Shown here: piece after piece, positions 1-8,256 of the stretch
Layout: every line of letters starts with the position of its first letter
Numbering within the stretch: the first letter of the stretch is position 1
Origin: Planctellipticum variicoloris
GTDB lineage: Bacteria; Planctomycetota; Planctomycetia; Planctomycetales; Planctomycetaceae
NCBI RefSeq assembly: GCF_030622045.1
Contig: NZ_CP130886.1
Location: 3,547,557 to 3,611,556 of the forward strand
Length of the DNA: 64,000 nt
Direction: 5' to 3'
Translations under genes and position numbers: made by a program
The notes under the pieces: generated by a model
Database searches by the model: none
Seen by the model: only the letters and a program-made list of their open reading frames with translations
Told to the model about the DNA's origin: nothing

Positions 1-1
1 C

Positions 2-2542
2 GGCTGCGTGAAAGTCACCCCGGCCCACGATCCGAACGACTACGCCTGCGGCCTGCGCAACAAGCTGCCGATGATCAACATCCTCAACCCGGACGGCACC
101 ATCAACGGGGAAGGGGGGGAGTTCGCCGGCCTCGACCGCTTCGACGCCCGCGCGAGGGTCGTCGCCGAGATGCAGTCCCTCGGCCACTTCGAAAAAGTCG
201 AAGACCGACAGATCCCGCTGAAGTACAGCGACCGCTCGAAGACGCCGATCGAACCGTACCTCTCCGACCAGTGGTTCGTGAAAATGGACGAACTGGCGCA
301 GAAAGCGATCGACGCCGTCGACGACGGCCGCGTGCAGTTCTTCCCCGAACGCTACAAGTCGAGCTACCTCGACTGGCTGGGCGAGAAGCGCGACTGGTGC
401 ATCAGCCGGCAGTTGTGGTGGGGACACCGGATCTCGGTTTGGCGTAAGACCATTAAGATGGGAGCAAAGCCGGATGCCTACCTAATCGCCACACAGATCC
501 CGGCCTACGAATCGGTGCCAACGGCACCGCACGGCGTGAAGATAAGCGACACCTACAAAGATTTCGTTGCCGATCAAATTATGGCCGGGCCTGAAGTCGA
601 CGAGTTGACCCTACTGTGGTGTATTGACTCGGGGCATTCAGAGTTCGAAAAGGAAGCGGAGAAACTTGGCTTCGTCCAGGACGAAGACGTCCTCGACACC
701 TGGTTCAGCAGCGCCCTCTGGCCCCACGCCACGCTCGGCTGGCCCGATACCGAGCACAATCCACCTCTGGCGGCATCAGCCGCAACGAGCCCAACCAGTG
801 CTCGGTCATTGGTTGAGGACGCGTTTCCCGTTGTTCCGCTGACCGGAATGACCATCTCCCCGGAAGCGATTGTCGCTGTCCAGGCGGATTGGGCACGCAA
901 GCATCAGGCCATGCCAATCGCCATCGAGGAAGATGTGTTGGTGGTCGCGTTTGCTGACGAGATTGACCAGGAACGGATTGACGCCATCCGCTTTCATGCG
1001 AACCGTGAACTCAAAGTTGTCCTGGCGACTGCAAGCGACGTGAACGCGGCCATCGATCGTCACTACGACTCTTCCTCAACTCTCAACGCTCAACCCTCAA
1101 CGGGCACCACGAACGCCGTCCTCAACTACTTCTACCCCGGCTCCGTCCTGATCACTTCCCGCGACATCATCACGCTGTGGGTCGCGCGGATGGTCCTCAC
1201 CGGGCTCTACAACATGGGGGACGTCCCGTTCAAGCACGTCCACGTCCATCCGAAGATCCTCGACGGCTTCGGGCAGGGGATGTCCAAATCGAAGGGGAAC
1301 GGCGTCGATCCGCTGGAGCTGATCGAACGCTACGGCTGCGACGGCATGCGGTTCACGATCGCCTCCTTCGCCGGCGAAACCCAGGACGTCCGGCTGCCGG
1401 TCGGCTACGAATGCCCCCACTGCCAGGCCCCCATTCCGCAGCAGCAGGAACACCTGAAGTTCAAACCGGGCAAGCCGCGGATCAAGTGCCCCAAGTGCAA
1501 GAAGGAAAGCCAGTACGCCTGCCCGTACTACGAGCCCGACGAGGGCGAACCGGTCGCCCGCATCGTCATCGAACGCTTCGAATACGGCCGGAATTTTGCC
1601 AACAAGCTCTGGAACGCCGCCCGCTTCGCGCTGCTGAACCTGGAAGGCTATACGCCGGGGCCGGTCGCGGATTCCGAGCTGCACCTCGAAGACCGCTGGG
1701 TGCTGAGCCGGCTGGCGACGGTGGCGGATGAAGTGACCGAACTGCTGGGCAAATATCAGTTCGACGCGGCGACGCGGAGTCTGCGGGAGTTCGTCTGGAA
1801 CGAGTTCTGCGACTGGTATCTGGAGATGATCAAGCCCCGCCTGCGCGACGAGGCCCGCAAGCCCGCCGCCCAGCGCGTGCTGGTCCACGTCCTCGACACG
1901 ATCCTCCGGCTGCTCCACCCGTTCACGCCGTTCATTACGGAAGAGCTGTGGCACCGGCTGAAAGAGATCGCCCCGCAGCGCGGCCTGCCGTCACCAACCG
2001 AAGCGTCGCCCGCCTGCATCGTCGCCCCCTGGCCGACGGATCTGGGCGTCTGGCGTCAGCCAGCCCTGGAAGCCCGCTTCCAGCGGCTGCAGGAACTGAT
2101 CGTCGCGGTCCGCAACGTGCGCGGCACGTATAACATCAGCCCCGCCGCGTCCCTGTCGCTGGTCGTCCGCTGCCCGGCCGAGGCCGCGACCGATTTGACG
2201 TCTGTGGCCGATCAACTCAGCAACCTGGCCCGCGCGGAACTAACCGCCGCCGGTCCGGACGCCGTCCGCCCGAAGAGCAGCGCCAGCTTCTCGCTGGGGG
2301 ACATCGACGGCTACATCCCGCTGGAAGGCCTGATCGACGTGGCCGCGGAGATCACCCGGCAGCAGAAGGAAGCGGAAAAGCTCCGCGGCTTCATCGCCGG
2401 CAGCGAGAAGAAGCTGACGAACAGCAGCTTCGTCGACCGCGCCCCGCCGGAAGTGGTGGCGGAAGTCCGCTCCACGCTGGAGAACCTCAAAAAGCAGCTC
2501 GCCAGCGTGGAAGACGTCCTGCAACAGCTCGCGGGGAATTGA
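2..2542 (+). CDS. valS: Valyl-tRNA synthetase, 3' part (5' end outside window)
   Basis: Class I aminoacyl-tRNA synthetase that charges tRNA-Val in the cytoplasm. The window opens inside the CP1 editing domain (motif VTPAHDPNDY), so the HIGH motif is missing. The catalytic half shows LWWGHRI, DVLDTWFSSALWP and the KMSKS loop (GMSKSKGN, near nt 1277-1300); a helical anticodon-binding domain and a C-terminal coiled coil follow (about nt 2320-2530). Two inserts are odd. Nt 765-1110 encodes about 115 residues resembling the N-terminal domain of type II secretion/PilB ATPases, placed between LGWP and the FYPGSVLITSRDI strand. Nt 1399-1560 encodes a CPHC...CPKC segment that may bind zinc. Family identity is certain; insert assignment is from recognised sequence pattern. 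Confidence 0.96.
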   Translation, partial: GCVKVTPAHDPNDYACGLRNKLPMINILNPDGTINGEGGEFAGLDRFDARARVVAEMQSLGHFEKVEDRQIPLKYSDRSKTPIEPYLSDQWFVKMDELAQKAIDAVDDGRVQFFPERYKSSYLDWLGEKRDWCISRQLWWGHRISVWRKTIKMGAKPDAYLIATQIPAYESVPTAPHGVKISDTYKDFVADQIMAGPEVDELTLLWCIDSGHSEFEKEAEKLGFVQDEDVLDTWFSSALWPHATLGWPDTEHNPPLAASAATSPTSARSLVEDAFPVVPLTGMTISPEAIVAVQADWARKHQAMPIAIEEDVLVVAFADEIDQERIDAIRFHANRELKVVLATASDVNAAIDRHYDSSSTLNAQPSTGTTNAVLNYFYPGSVLITSRDIITLWVARMVLTGLYNMGDVPFKHVHVHPKILDGFGQGMSKSKGNGVDPLELIERYGCDGMRFTIASFAGETQDVRLPVGYECPHCQAPIPQQQEHLKFKPGKPRIKCPKCKKESQYACPYYEPDEGEPVARIVIERFEYGRNFANKLWNAARFALLNLEGYTPGPVADSELHLEDRWVLSRLATVADEVTELLGKYQFDAATRSLREFVWNEFCDWYLEMIKPRLRDEARKPAAQRVLVHVLDTILRLLHPFTPFITEELWHRLKEIAPQRGLPSPTEASPACIVAPWPTDLGVWRQPALEARFQRLQELIVAVRNVRGTYNISPAASLSLVVRCPAEAATDLTSVADQLSNLARAELTAAGPDAVRPKSSASFSLGDIDGYIPLEGLIDVAAEITRQQKEAEKLRGFIAGSEKKLTNSSFVDRAPPEVVAEVRSTLENLKKQLASVEDVLQQLAGN
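765..1110 (+). other. In-frame T2SSE_N/MshEN-like domain insertion within valS
   Basis: The translated segment reads like the GspE/PilB N-terminal domain (PF05157-type): FPVVPLTGMTISPEAI, then ADWARKHQAMPIAIEEDVL, VVAFADEIDQERIDAIRF and VVLATASDVNAAIDRHY. It lacks the preceding RLGxxL half that completes a cyclic-di-GMP site in MshEN domains, so nucleotide binding is doubtful. It ends in a low-complexity linker coded by four 7-base CTCAAC-type units. Codon choice looks less uniformly C/G-ending than in the flanking synthetase sequence. The reading frame is intact throughout. Confidence 0.8.
1074..1101 (+). repeat. 7-bp tandem repeat (NCTCAAC x4) inside valS
   Basis: Four consecutive units cctcaac, tctcaac, gctcaac, cctcaac. 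They encode the linker STLNAQPST after the inserted domain. Two degenerate units (actcaac, gctcaag) also sit upstream of the FabD-like gene near 26349-26362. Confidence 0.85.
1399..1560 (+). other. Cys-rich (zinc-ribbon-like) insert in valS
   Basis: After the KMSKS loop and the QDVRLP segment the protein carries CPHC (about nt 1412-1423), about 20 residues, CPKC (about nt 1487-1498) and a further Cys in YACPYY. Two CxxC pairs spaced like this suggest a zinc ribbon. Typical bacterial ValRS passes directly from this point to the NFxNKLWNAxRF helix, which here resumes at about nt 1590. Confidence 0.7.
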
Positions 2543-2551
2543 AGAGCAGAG

Positions 2552-3396
2552 AATTCACCGCGGAGCCGCGGAGGACGCGGAGTCATGCCGGAGAAGACTT
2601 TAACCACGAATGGCACGAATCAACACGAATGAAGAAGGACCGAATTCGTAAACCACGAAAAACACGGAATTCACTGAGAAAGGAAGAACTGAGAAGTCCT
2701 CGTTCCCTCGTTCGCAGGCTCCGCCTCGTCTTCTCATCCGTTCATCCGTGCTGATTCGTGAAATTCGTGGTTCAGTCTCACTCGTCTTCGTCGAAGGGGA
2801 CAAATTTCCACATTTTTCAAAAATTCGGCTAATCTGCTCTTGCAAACCTCCCGTACCAGAGTGAACGTGCGAATCGTCGGCGTGGGAAACGACATGCACG
2901 CAACGGGGCCACCCGGAGCGCTCGAGCGAATCCCCGCCGGCCAGCGGGCCTGGTCAGGGCCCATCACGGCCAGGTGGAAACGCCTAGTCGAGGGAGCGCA
3001 CTTCGTGCGCGCTCACTCGGCGTCGAGATTCTTTCCCGTACTACGCGGGCCTCACAACCCGCCACCTGATCAACGCCAGCTCAAAGGATGCGGAGGAGCG
3101 GACTTCGACAACCCGCTCCGCCGCGTCCGAGCCGGTCGCTTATCGAGAAAGCCTCCCCGCAGGCCGCGCTCGCGCTGCGCGCTCAGCACCCCCGCGCGCC
3201 CTCTCTTCCAGTTTGCAATTTGCAATGAATTCCAATTCAAAATCAACTGCCATTGGCCTTTGCCTTGTTCCCAGGCTCTGCCTCGTCATTTCAGTTTCCG
3301 TCTCGTCTTGACGGATTCGTGTTGATTCGTGTCATTCGTGGTTCCCTCTCCTCCGGCTGTCTTCACTCCGCGTCCTCCGAGCCTCCGCGGTGAATC
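2552..3396. mobile_element. Putative non-autonomous element with ~80-bp inverted terminal repeats
   Basis: The gap between valS and purL is almost wholly filled by a unit whose ends are imperfect inverted copies: 2552-2630 (attcaccgcggag..., then aaccacgaatggcacgaat) and 3315-3396 read in reverse (attcaccgcggaggctcgg..., then aaccacgaatgacacgaat). Inside lie a further cgtgaaattcgtgg copy (2753-2775) and the ~480-bp core repeat. No credible protein is encoded. It could instead be a nest of independent intergenic repeats; no target-site duplication was identified. Confidence 0.55.
2753..3225 (+). repeat. Long dispersed repeat, copy 1 (second copy at 63236-63711)
   Basis: This stretch is nearly identical over about 470 bases to 63236-63711. 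Stems are kept and loops differ: GCGCAC/GTGCGC at 2996-3010 (loop ttc here, ccc in copy 2), GCGGG/CCCGC at 3045-3062, and GGAGCGG/CCGCTCC at 3095-3119. Copy 2 has a 4-base duplication (atgcatgc) that changes all reading frames, so conservation is not for protein. Function unknown; a structured RNA or repeat-borne DNA hairpin array is possible. Confidence 0.85.
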
Positions 3397-3421
3397 CTCT
3401 TTCCCCTCGTTCGTCAGCCGC

Positions 3422-6340
3422 TCAATCCCACGCCAGCGGCTGCTGCCACGCCTGCTTCAGTTCCCCGAGCCCGGCGTCGATCACGGTCGGTCCGGCGCCC
3501 GAAGCAATCACCACGCGGTCGGCGGTCGCGACCGTCCCCAGTCGCGTCAGCGGCAGACCCGCGAAGACCTTCTCGAAGGCCGTCGCGTCCGCCGGGGCGA
3601 CTTCAACCACGAACCGCGTGGCCGATTCCGAGAACAGCAGCACGGCTGTCTGAGCGATTCCGCTGTCCTTCGCCAGACCGGTCAGGTCGACCTTCACGCC
3701 CAGCCCCCCGGCGAACGCCATCTCGGCCAAGGCCGCCGCCAGGCCCCCTTCACTCAGGTCGTGGCAGCTCTTGAGCAGTCCCTGCCGGATCGCGGCGTGG
3801 ACGGCGGTAAAAATCTGCGGCGCCTGCTGCAGGTCGGGACGGGGAATGCGTCCGCCGGCCAGTCCCTGCACCAGCGCGAAGTGGCTGCCGCCGAGCTCGT
3901 CCTTCGTCGCGCCGATCTGATACAGGACGTTGCCGGCCGCCTTGAGATCCATCGTGACCGCTTGCGAGACGTCTTCCATCTGCCCCATCGAGCTGATCAG
4001 CAGCGACGAGGGAATGGCAACCGTCTGCCGCTGGCCATTGGCGTCCTGATAGGAGAACTCGTTGTTGAGGCTGTCCTTGCCGCTGATAAACGGCGTGCCG
4101 TACGCGATCGCCGTGTCCTTGCAGCCCAGCGCGGCCCGGACCAGCGAACCGAGCGTTTCGGGCCGTTCGGTATTCCCCCAGCAGAAGTTGTCGAGGATGG
4201 CAATCCGGGCCGGATCGGCCCCGACCGCCACGCAGTTCCGGACCGCTTCGTCGATCGCGGCGGCGGCCATCCAGTACGGGTCGAAGTCGCCGTACCGCGG
4301 ATTCATGCCGTTGGCGACGACCACGCCGCGATTGGACTTCAGATCGGGTCGGACCACGGCCGCATCCGAAGGCCCGTCGCAGGCGATGCCGACCAGCGGC
4401 TTGACGACGCTCCCCGCCTGCACTTCGTGATCGTACTGCCGGATGATCCATTCTTTGCTGCAGACGTTCAGCGAACCGAGAATCGCCTTCAGGGCATCGT
4501 CGTACCGCGGCAGGTCCGGCACAGGGCAGGGGGGCTCCGCGGCGGGGGTGAAAGTGGCTTCGCGGACGACCGGCGGCCGGCCGTCGTGCAGGAAGCTCAT
4601 CGCCACTTCGCCGACGTGCTGGCCGTGATACTTGAGAACCAGCTTGCCGGTGCCGCTGAACTTGCCGATGGCAGTCGCTTCCACCCCTTCGGACGCGCAC
4701 AGATCCCGGAAGGCTTCCCATTTGTCTTCCGGAACGGCGAGGACCATCCGTTCCTGTGCCTCGGAAATCCAGATCTCGGTATACGACAACCCGGCGTACT
4801 TCAGCGGCGCCTGTTCGAGCCAGACTTCGGCCCCCGTGTGCTCGCCCATCTCGCCGACCGCGCTGCTGAAACCGCCCGCCCCGCAGTCGGTGATCGCGCT
4901 GTAAAGGTCCAGATCGCGGGCCCGCAGGATCACGTCGACGACCATCTTTTCCGTAACGGCATTGCCGATCTGCACGGCGCCGCCGGAGACCGTTTCGCTC
5001 TCTTCCGTCAATTCGGCCGAGCTGAAGGTGGCGCCGTGAATGCCGTCGCGACCGGTCCGGCCGCCGACGGCGACGATCAGATCCCCGACCAGCACTTCCT
5101 TGAAGCACTTGTCGACGGGGATCATCGCCGCCGTACCGCAGTAGACCAGCGGGTTGCCGAGATAGCGCTCGTCGAAGAAGACGGCCCCGTTGACCGTGGG
5201 AATGCCCATCCGGTTGCCATAATCCCGGACCCCGGAGACGACTCCCTTGGCGACCATCTTGGGGTGGAGCACGCCTGGTGGCAGCGATTCGACGGGGGTA
5301 TCGGGCGGAGCGAAGCAGAAAACGTCTGTGTTGAGGATCGGCCGGGCTCCCATGCCGGTGCCCAGCGGATCGCGGATCACGCCGCCGATGCCGGTGTTCG
5401 CCCCGCCATACGGCTCGATGGCGGACGGATGGTTGTGAGTCTCCACCTTGAAGCAGACGTTCTGCGTCTCGTCGAACTTGACGATGCCGGCGTTGTCCTG
5501 GAACACGCTCACGCACCAGTCGTCGGCCCCGAGCTTCTCGCGGATGGCCACCGTCGCGCCGAAGACCGTTTCCTTGAGCATGTTCTCGAACTGGCGCTCG
5601 CCATGCTCGTCGCGATAGCGGATCCGGCCCTTGAGCGTCTTGTGGGAGCAGTGTTCGCTCCAGGTCTGGGCGACCGATTCCAGCTCGATATCGGTCGGAT
5701 CGCGGTCGAGCCCGGCGAAGTACTGCCGGATCGTCTGCATCTCGGCAAGGCTCAGGTAAAGCTGCCCCTGCTTGCTCAGCGTCATCAGCGCCGCGTCGTC
5801 CATACCGCGAATCGGCACGATCGTGAGCTGGAAGCGGTATTCGCTGCCGAGCGCGATGCTGTCCATCTGCAGCGGGCCGGCGATGATCCGTTCGATGGCG
5901 TCGTTGGCGAGCAGTCGCTGCTGGACCCGCTGCAGGTCCGCGGTGGCCACATCGTCGTTGAACCAGTACCGTCGGGCGGTCCCGACCGCCGTCGCCGGGC
6001 AGCCGACGTCCGCGAGCGCCTTCTGGGTGCTGAGGGCCACGTTATCCGTCACGCCAGGCTTGAAGAGAACCGTCCGCAGCAGACCTTCTCCGGCGGATGC
6101 CAACGCGGCCTGACCGTCCAGCCGACGCAGCGAGTAGTCTTCGACGACGCGATCGACGAGCAGCTTGTGAGCCGCCGATTGCAGGCCCGCCTCGTCCTGT
6201 TCGGTCTCGATCAGGAAGACGCGAGCCGAGCGGACCTGCCGGACGGAGCCGGCCCCGAGGGCGTGCGACTCGCTGACAATCCGCAGTCCTTCGCGATCGA
6301 TCTCACCGGCCGTCGGCCGAATTTCGACTTCCCAAAGCAT
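3422..6340 (-). CDS. purL: Phosphoribosylformylglycinamidine synthase, PurL with N-terminal PurS-like repeats
   Basis: Fourth step of de novo purine synthesis: ATP-dependent conversion of FGAR to FGAM, with ammonia normally supplied by a PurQ glutaminase (not in the window). At 972 residues it is longer than small PurL (about 740) and shorter than the fused PurLQ (about 1300). Residues 1-75 and about 90-155 look like two PurS-type repeats ([40 protein letters not shown]). The synthase core follows with [44 protein letters not shown], and a second AIRS-like half with [10 protein letters not shown] and [10 protein letters not shown]. No glutaminase domain is present at the C-terminus. Start ATG at 6340. 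Confidence 0.95.
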   Translation of the reverse strand: MLWEVEIRPTAGEIDREGLRIVSESHALGAGSVRQVRSARVFLIETEQDEAGLQSAAHKLLVDRVVEDYSLRRLDGQAALASAGEGLLRTVLFKPGVTDNVALSTQKALADVGCPATAVGTARRYWFNDDVATADLQRVQQRLLANDAIERIIAGPLQMDSIALGSEYRFQLTIVPIRGMDDAALMTLSKQGQLYLSLAEMQTIRQYFAGLDRDPTDIELESVAQTWSEHCSHKTLKGRIRYRDEHGERQFENMLKETVFGATVAIREKLGADDWCVSVFQDNAGIVKFDETQNVCFKVETHNHPSAIEPYGGANTGIGGVIRDPLGTGMGARPILNTDVFCFAPPDTPVESLPPGVLHPKMVAKGVVSGVRDYGNRMGIPTVNGAVFFDERYLGNPLVYCGTAAMIPVDKCFKEVLVGDLIVAVGGRTGRDGIHGATFSSAELTEESETVSGGAVQIGNAVTEKMVVDVILRARDLDLYSAITDCGAGGFSSAVGEMGEHTGAEVWLEQAPLKYAGLSYTEIWISEAQERMVLAVPEDKWEAFRDLCASEGVEATAIGKFSGTGKLVLKYHGQHVGEVAMSFLHDGRPPVVREATFTPAAEPPCPVPDLPRYDDALKAILGSLNVCSKEWIIRQYDHEVQAGSVVKPLVGIACDGPSDAAVVRPDLKSNRGVVVANGMNPRYGDFDPYWMAAAAIDEAVRNCVAVGADPARIAILDNFCWGNTERPETLGSLVRAALGCKDTAIAYGTPFISGKDSLNNEFSYQDANGQRQTVAIPSSLLISSMGQMEDVSQAVTMDLKAAGNVLYQIGATKDELGGSHFALVQGLAGGRIPRPDLQQAPQIFTAVHAAIRQGLLKSCHDLSEGGLAAALAEMAFAGGLGVKVDLTGLAKDSGIAQTAVLLFSESATRFVVEVAPADATAFEKVFAGLPLTRLGTVATADRVVIASGAGPTVIDAGLGELKQAWQQPLAWD

Positions 6341-6384
6341 GTTTCAAGGTTCCCATCGGCCGCAGGCCGAAGTCTCAGGATTGG

Positions 6385-6426
6385 TCAGTTGTCAGTTGTC
6401 AGTTGTCAGTTGTCAGTTGTCAGTTG
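6385..6426. repeat. Perfect 7-bp tandem repeat (TCAGTTG x6)
   Basis: Six perfect copies of tcagttg lie just upstream of the purL start (6340, minus strand), between purL and tyrA. The period is the same as that of the NCTCAAC array inside valS (1074-1101). Confidence 0.95.
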
Positions 6427-6449
6427 CGAAGAGCGAGGTGCGGAGACTT

Positions 6450-6484
6450 TTCGACATTCCGCCTTCGTCATTCGACATTTCTTC
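6450..6484. repeat. Dispersed intergenic repeat (TTCGACATTCCGCCTTCG family), copy 1
   Basis: The motif ttcgacattccgccttcg followed by tcattcgacatt recurs at 10383-10418 and 13855-13886. All three copies are intergenic, within about 150 bases of a gene end. Confidence 0.85.
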
Positions 6485-6542
6485 TCTTCTATCTTCTCCG
6501 CGAACTCCTCTTCCCTCTGCGTCTCTGCGAGAGGTCTTCTCT

Positions 6543-7376
6543 TTACTCCAGCGAATCCCGCACGGTTTTCGCCTGTTGCAGGAGTCGATTCAAGGCCGCA
6601 GCGTCTCCTCGTTCGAGAGCCGCGCGAAATGAGGCAATCTGCTGCGTCAACGCATCGAGACTCGCACACACGTCGGCGGTGTTCGAGAGCAGAATCGCCG
6701 TCCAGAGATCCGGGTCTCCCGCGGCGATCCGCGTCGTATCGCGGAAGCCCGTGCCGATCAGTTCCCGGTTGGCCTCATTCAGCGTGTTCGCCAGTGCGAC
6801 CGCGGTTACGTGCGGCAGATGGCTCGTCGCCGCGAGCGCCCGGTCATGCTCGGCGGGCGACAGCCGCACCGTCCGCATGCCGACCGACTGCCAGAAGCCT
6901 TCGATCTCGTTGACCGCCGCCGGGGTGGACTCTTCCGTCGGGGTCACGACGCACATTCGGCCAGCGTACAGTTCCGGATCGGCCGCTTCAAATCCCTGGC
7001 GATGCGAACCCGCAATGGGGTGCGAACCCACGAACTCGCGATTGCTGTCGCGACAGTCAGACAGTTCTTCGCAGACCCGCTGCTTCGTGCTGCCGGCGTC
7101 GGTCACCAGGCCACCCGAAGGAACATTTGACCAGAGCAATTTCACATCGTCCGCAATGCGATCCACGGGGGTACAGACGACGGTCAATTCGGCGTCGCGA
7201 ACGGCCGCAGAATCGGTCGACCAGGCATCGATCAAACCGGCTGACTGCGCGCCCTGCAGACGCTCCGGATTGCGACCGATCCCGAGCACGCGACGCGCAG
7301 CGCCACGACGCTTCACGGCCGCCGCCAGCGACCCGCCGATCAGCCCCACGCCGACGATGGCGATCCAATCCCGCAT
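6543..7376 (-). CDS. tyrA: Prephenate dehydrogenase
   Basis: Oxidative decarboxylation of prephenate to 4-hydroxyphenylpyruvate in tyrosine synthesis. The 277-residue protein starts with a Rossmann motif (IAIVGVGLIGGSLAAAVKRR), has TDAGSTKQ and the substrate-side motif GSHPIAGSHRQGFE, then the helical dimer domain (ATSHLPHVTAVALAN, GTGFRDTTRIAAGDP). I chose the ATG at 7376, preceded by a purine-rich stretch (aagggggcgga), because the Rossmann fold starts there; the reading frame stays open further upstream without homology. No ACT or chorismate-mutase domain. Its product type is the kind of substrate used by the IorAB enzyme at 23430-28327, a loose metabolic link only. Confidence 0.93.
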   Translation of the reverse strand: MRDWIAIVGVGLIGGSLAAAVKRRGAARRVLGIGRNPERLQGAQSAGLIDAWSTDSAAVRDAELTVVCTPVDRIADDVKLLWSNVPSGGLVTDAGSTKQRVCEELSDCRDSNREFVGSHPIAGSHRQGFEAADPELYAGRMCVVTPTEESTPAAVNEIEGFWQSVGMRTVRLSPAEHDRALAATSHLPHVTAVALANTLNEANRELIGTGFRDTTRIAAGDPDLWTAILLSNTADVCASLDALTQQIASFRAALERGDAAALNRLLQQAKTVRDSLE

Positions 7377-7544
7377 CCTGAAATCCGCCCCCTTTTGGTG
7401 ATTGCAACCCCTGACGGCGACAAGTTTAACGTGCCCCGCCCGAAACGGCACGTGTCCGGGCTCGGACGTGCCGGACGTTGTGCTACAATTCGCGGTCTCC
7501 CGCACCAGCGATTCCGCTGTTTTCCGATCGCCCCTGGCAAACTC

Positions 7545-8108
7545 ATGTCCGATTCCGCCGTGACACAGTTGCTCGATCGCATTGGCGCAGGAGATCTGCT
7601 GGCCACGGACGCCCTGTTGCCCGTCGTCTACGACCAGCTCCGGCGACTGGCCGCGGCGAGGCTGGCCGGTGAAGCGCCGGGACACACCCTGCAGGCGACC
7701 GCCCTCGTCCATGAAGCCTGGCTGCGACTGGTTGGCGATGAGGCGAAGCACTGGGATCACCGCGGCCATTTCTTCGCCGCCGCCGCGGAGGCCATGCGAC
7801 GGATTCTGGTGGAATCCGCCCGCCGGAAACAGCGACTCAAGCACGGCGGCGGCTGGCAGCGCGTGCCCGAAGACGCCCTGATCGCCCCGGAACTGCTGCT
7901 CGACGACGACGTGCTGGCGGTGGACGAAGCCCTGACGGAATTTGCAGCGGAATCGCCCGACAAAGCCCAGCTCGTCAAGCTGCGGTATTTTGCCGGGCTG
8001 TCAGAAAACGACGCGGCGGCGGCGCTGGGAATCTCCCGGGCCACCGCCGCCCGCTGGTGGGCCTATGCCCGCGCCTGGCTGTACGACCGGCTGCATAGCG
8101 AAGAGTAG
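7545..8108 (+). CDS. ECF-type RNA polymerase sigma factor (Sigma70_ECF/TIGR02999-like)
   Basis: A 187-residue sigma factor. The region 2 part reads LVHEAWLRLVGDE...WDHRGHFFAAAAEAMRRILVE, a hallmark of the planctomycete/acidobacterial family usually linked to Ser/Thr kinases. The region 4 helix-turn-helix is LRYFAGLSENDAAAALGISRATAARWWAYARAWLYDRL. Start ATG 7545. The divergent neighbour tyrA starts at 7376, leaving a 168-bp shared promoter region. No anti-sigma gene is adjacent. The nearest kinase on this strand (10508) is separated by an opposing gene, so partnership is not shown. Confidence 0.93.
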   Translation: MSDSAVTQLLDRIGAGDLLATDALLPVVYDQLRRLAAARLAGEAPGHTLQATALVHEAWLRLVGDEAKHWDHRGHFFAAAAEAMRRILVESARRKQRLKHGGGWQRVPEDALIAPELLLDDDVLAVDEALTEFAAESPDKAQLVKLRYFAGLSENDAAAALGISRATAARWWAYARAWLYDRLHSEE

Positions 8109-8136
8109 CCCCGTGCGGATTTGGGGAGAAAGACCA

Positions 8137-8176
8137 ATGCAAAATGAAAAGTGCAAAATGCAAATCGTAAAATAGA
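8137..8176. repeat. A-rich intergenic repeat (gcaaaatg family)
   Basis: The string aatgcaaaatgaaaagtgc continues into aaaatgcaaatcgtaaaat. Degenerate complements (tttgcaatttgcaatg, ttttcattttgcaatg) close both copies of the long dispersed repeat near 3210-3230 and 63697-63712. The 8109-8256 gap holds nothing else recognised. Confidence 0.6.
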
Positions 8177-8256
8177 AGGGAGGATCTCTCCAATCGGGGT
8201 GGCACGCCCAGAGTCCGCGATGGGCGTGGACTTACCGATAACAGCCCCTTCTCAGA

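Noticed and set aside
1097-1954. 285-codon minus-strand frame inside valS
   Set aside because: Shadow of the ValRS catalytic and anticodon domains; no homology in the translation.
6385-6426. TCAGTTG array considered as a CRISPR or operator array
   Set aside because: Units are 7 bp with no spacers and no cas genes; it is a simple tandem repeat.
3329-6913. 1194-codon plus-strand open frame opposite purL
   Set aside because: Antisense shadow of purL; Arg/Asp/Gly-rich translation with no domain, while the minus strand encodes a complete PurL.
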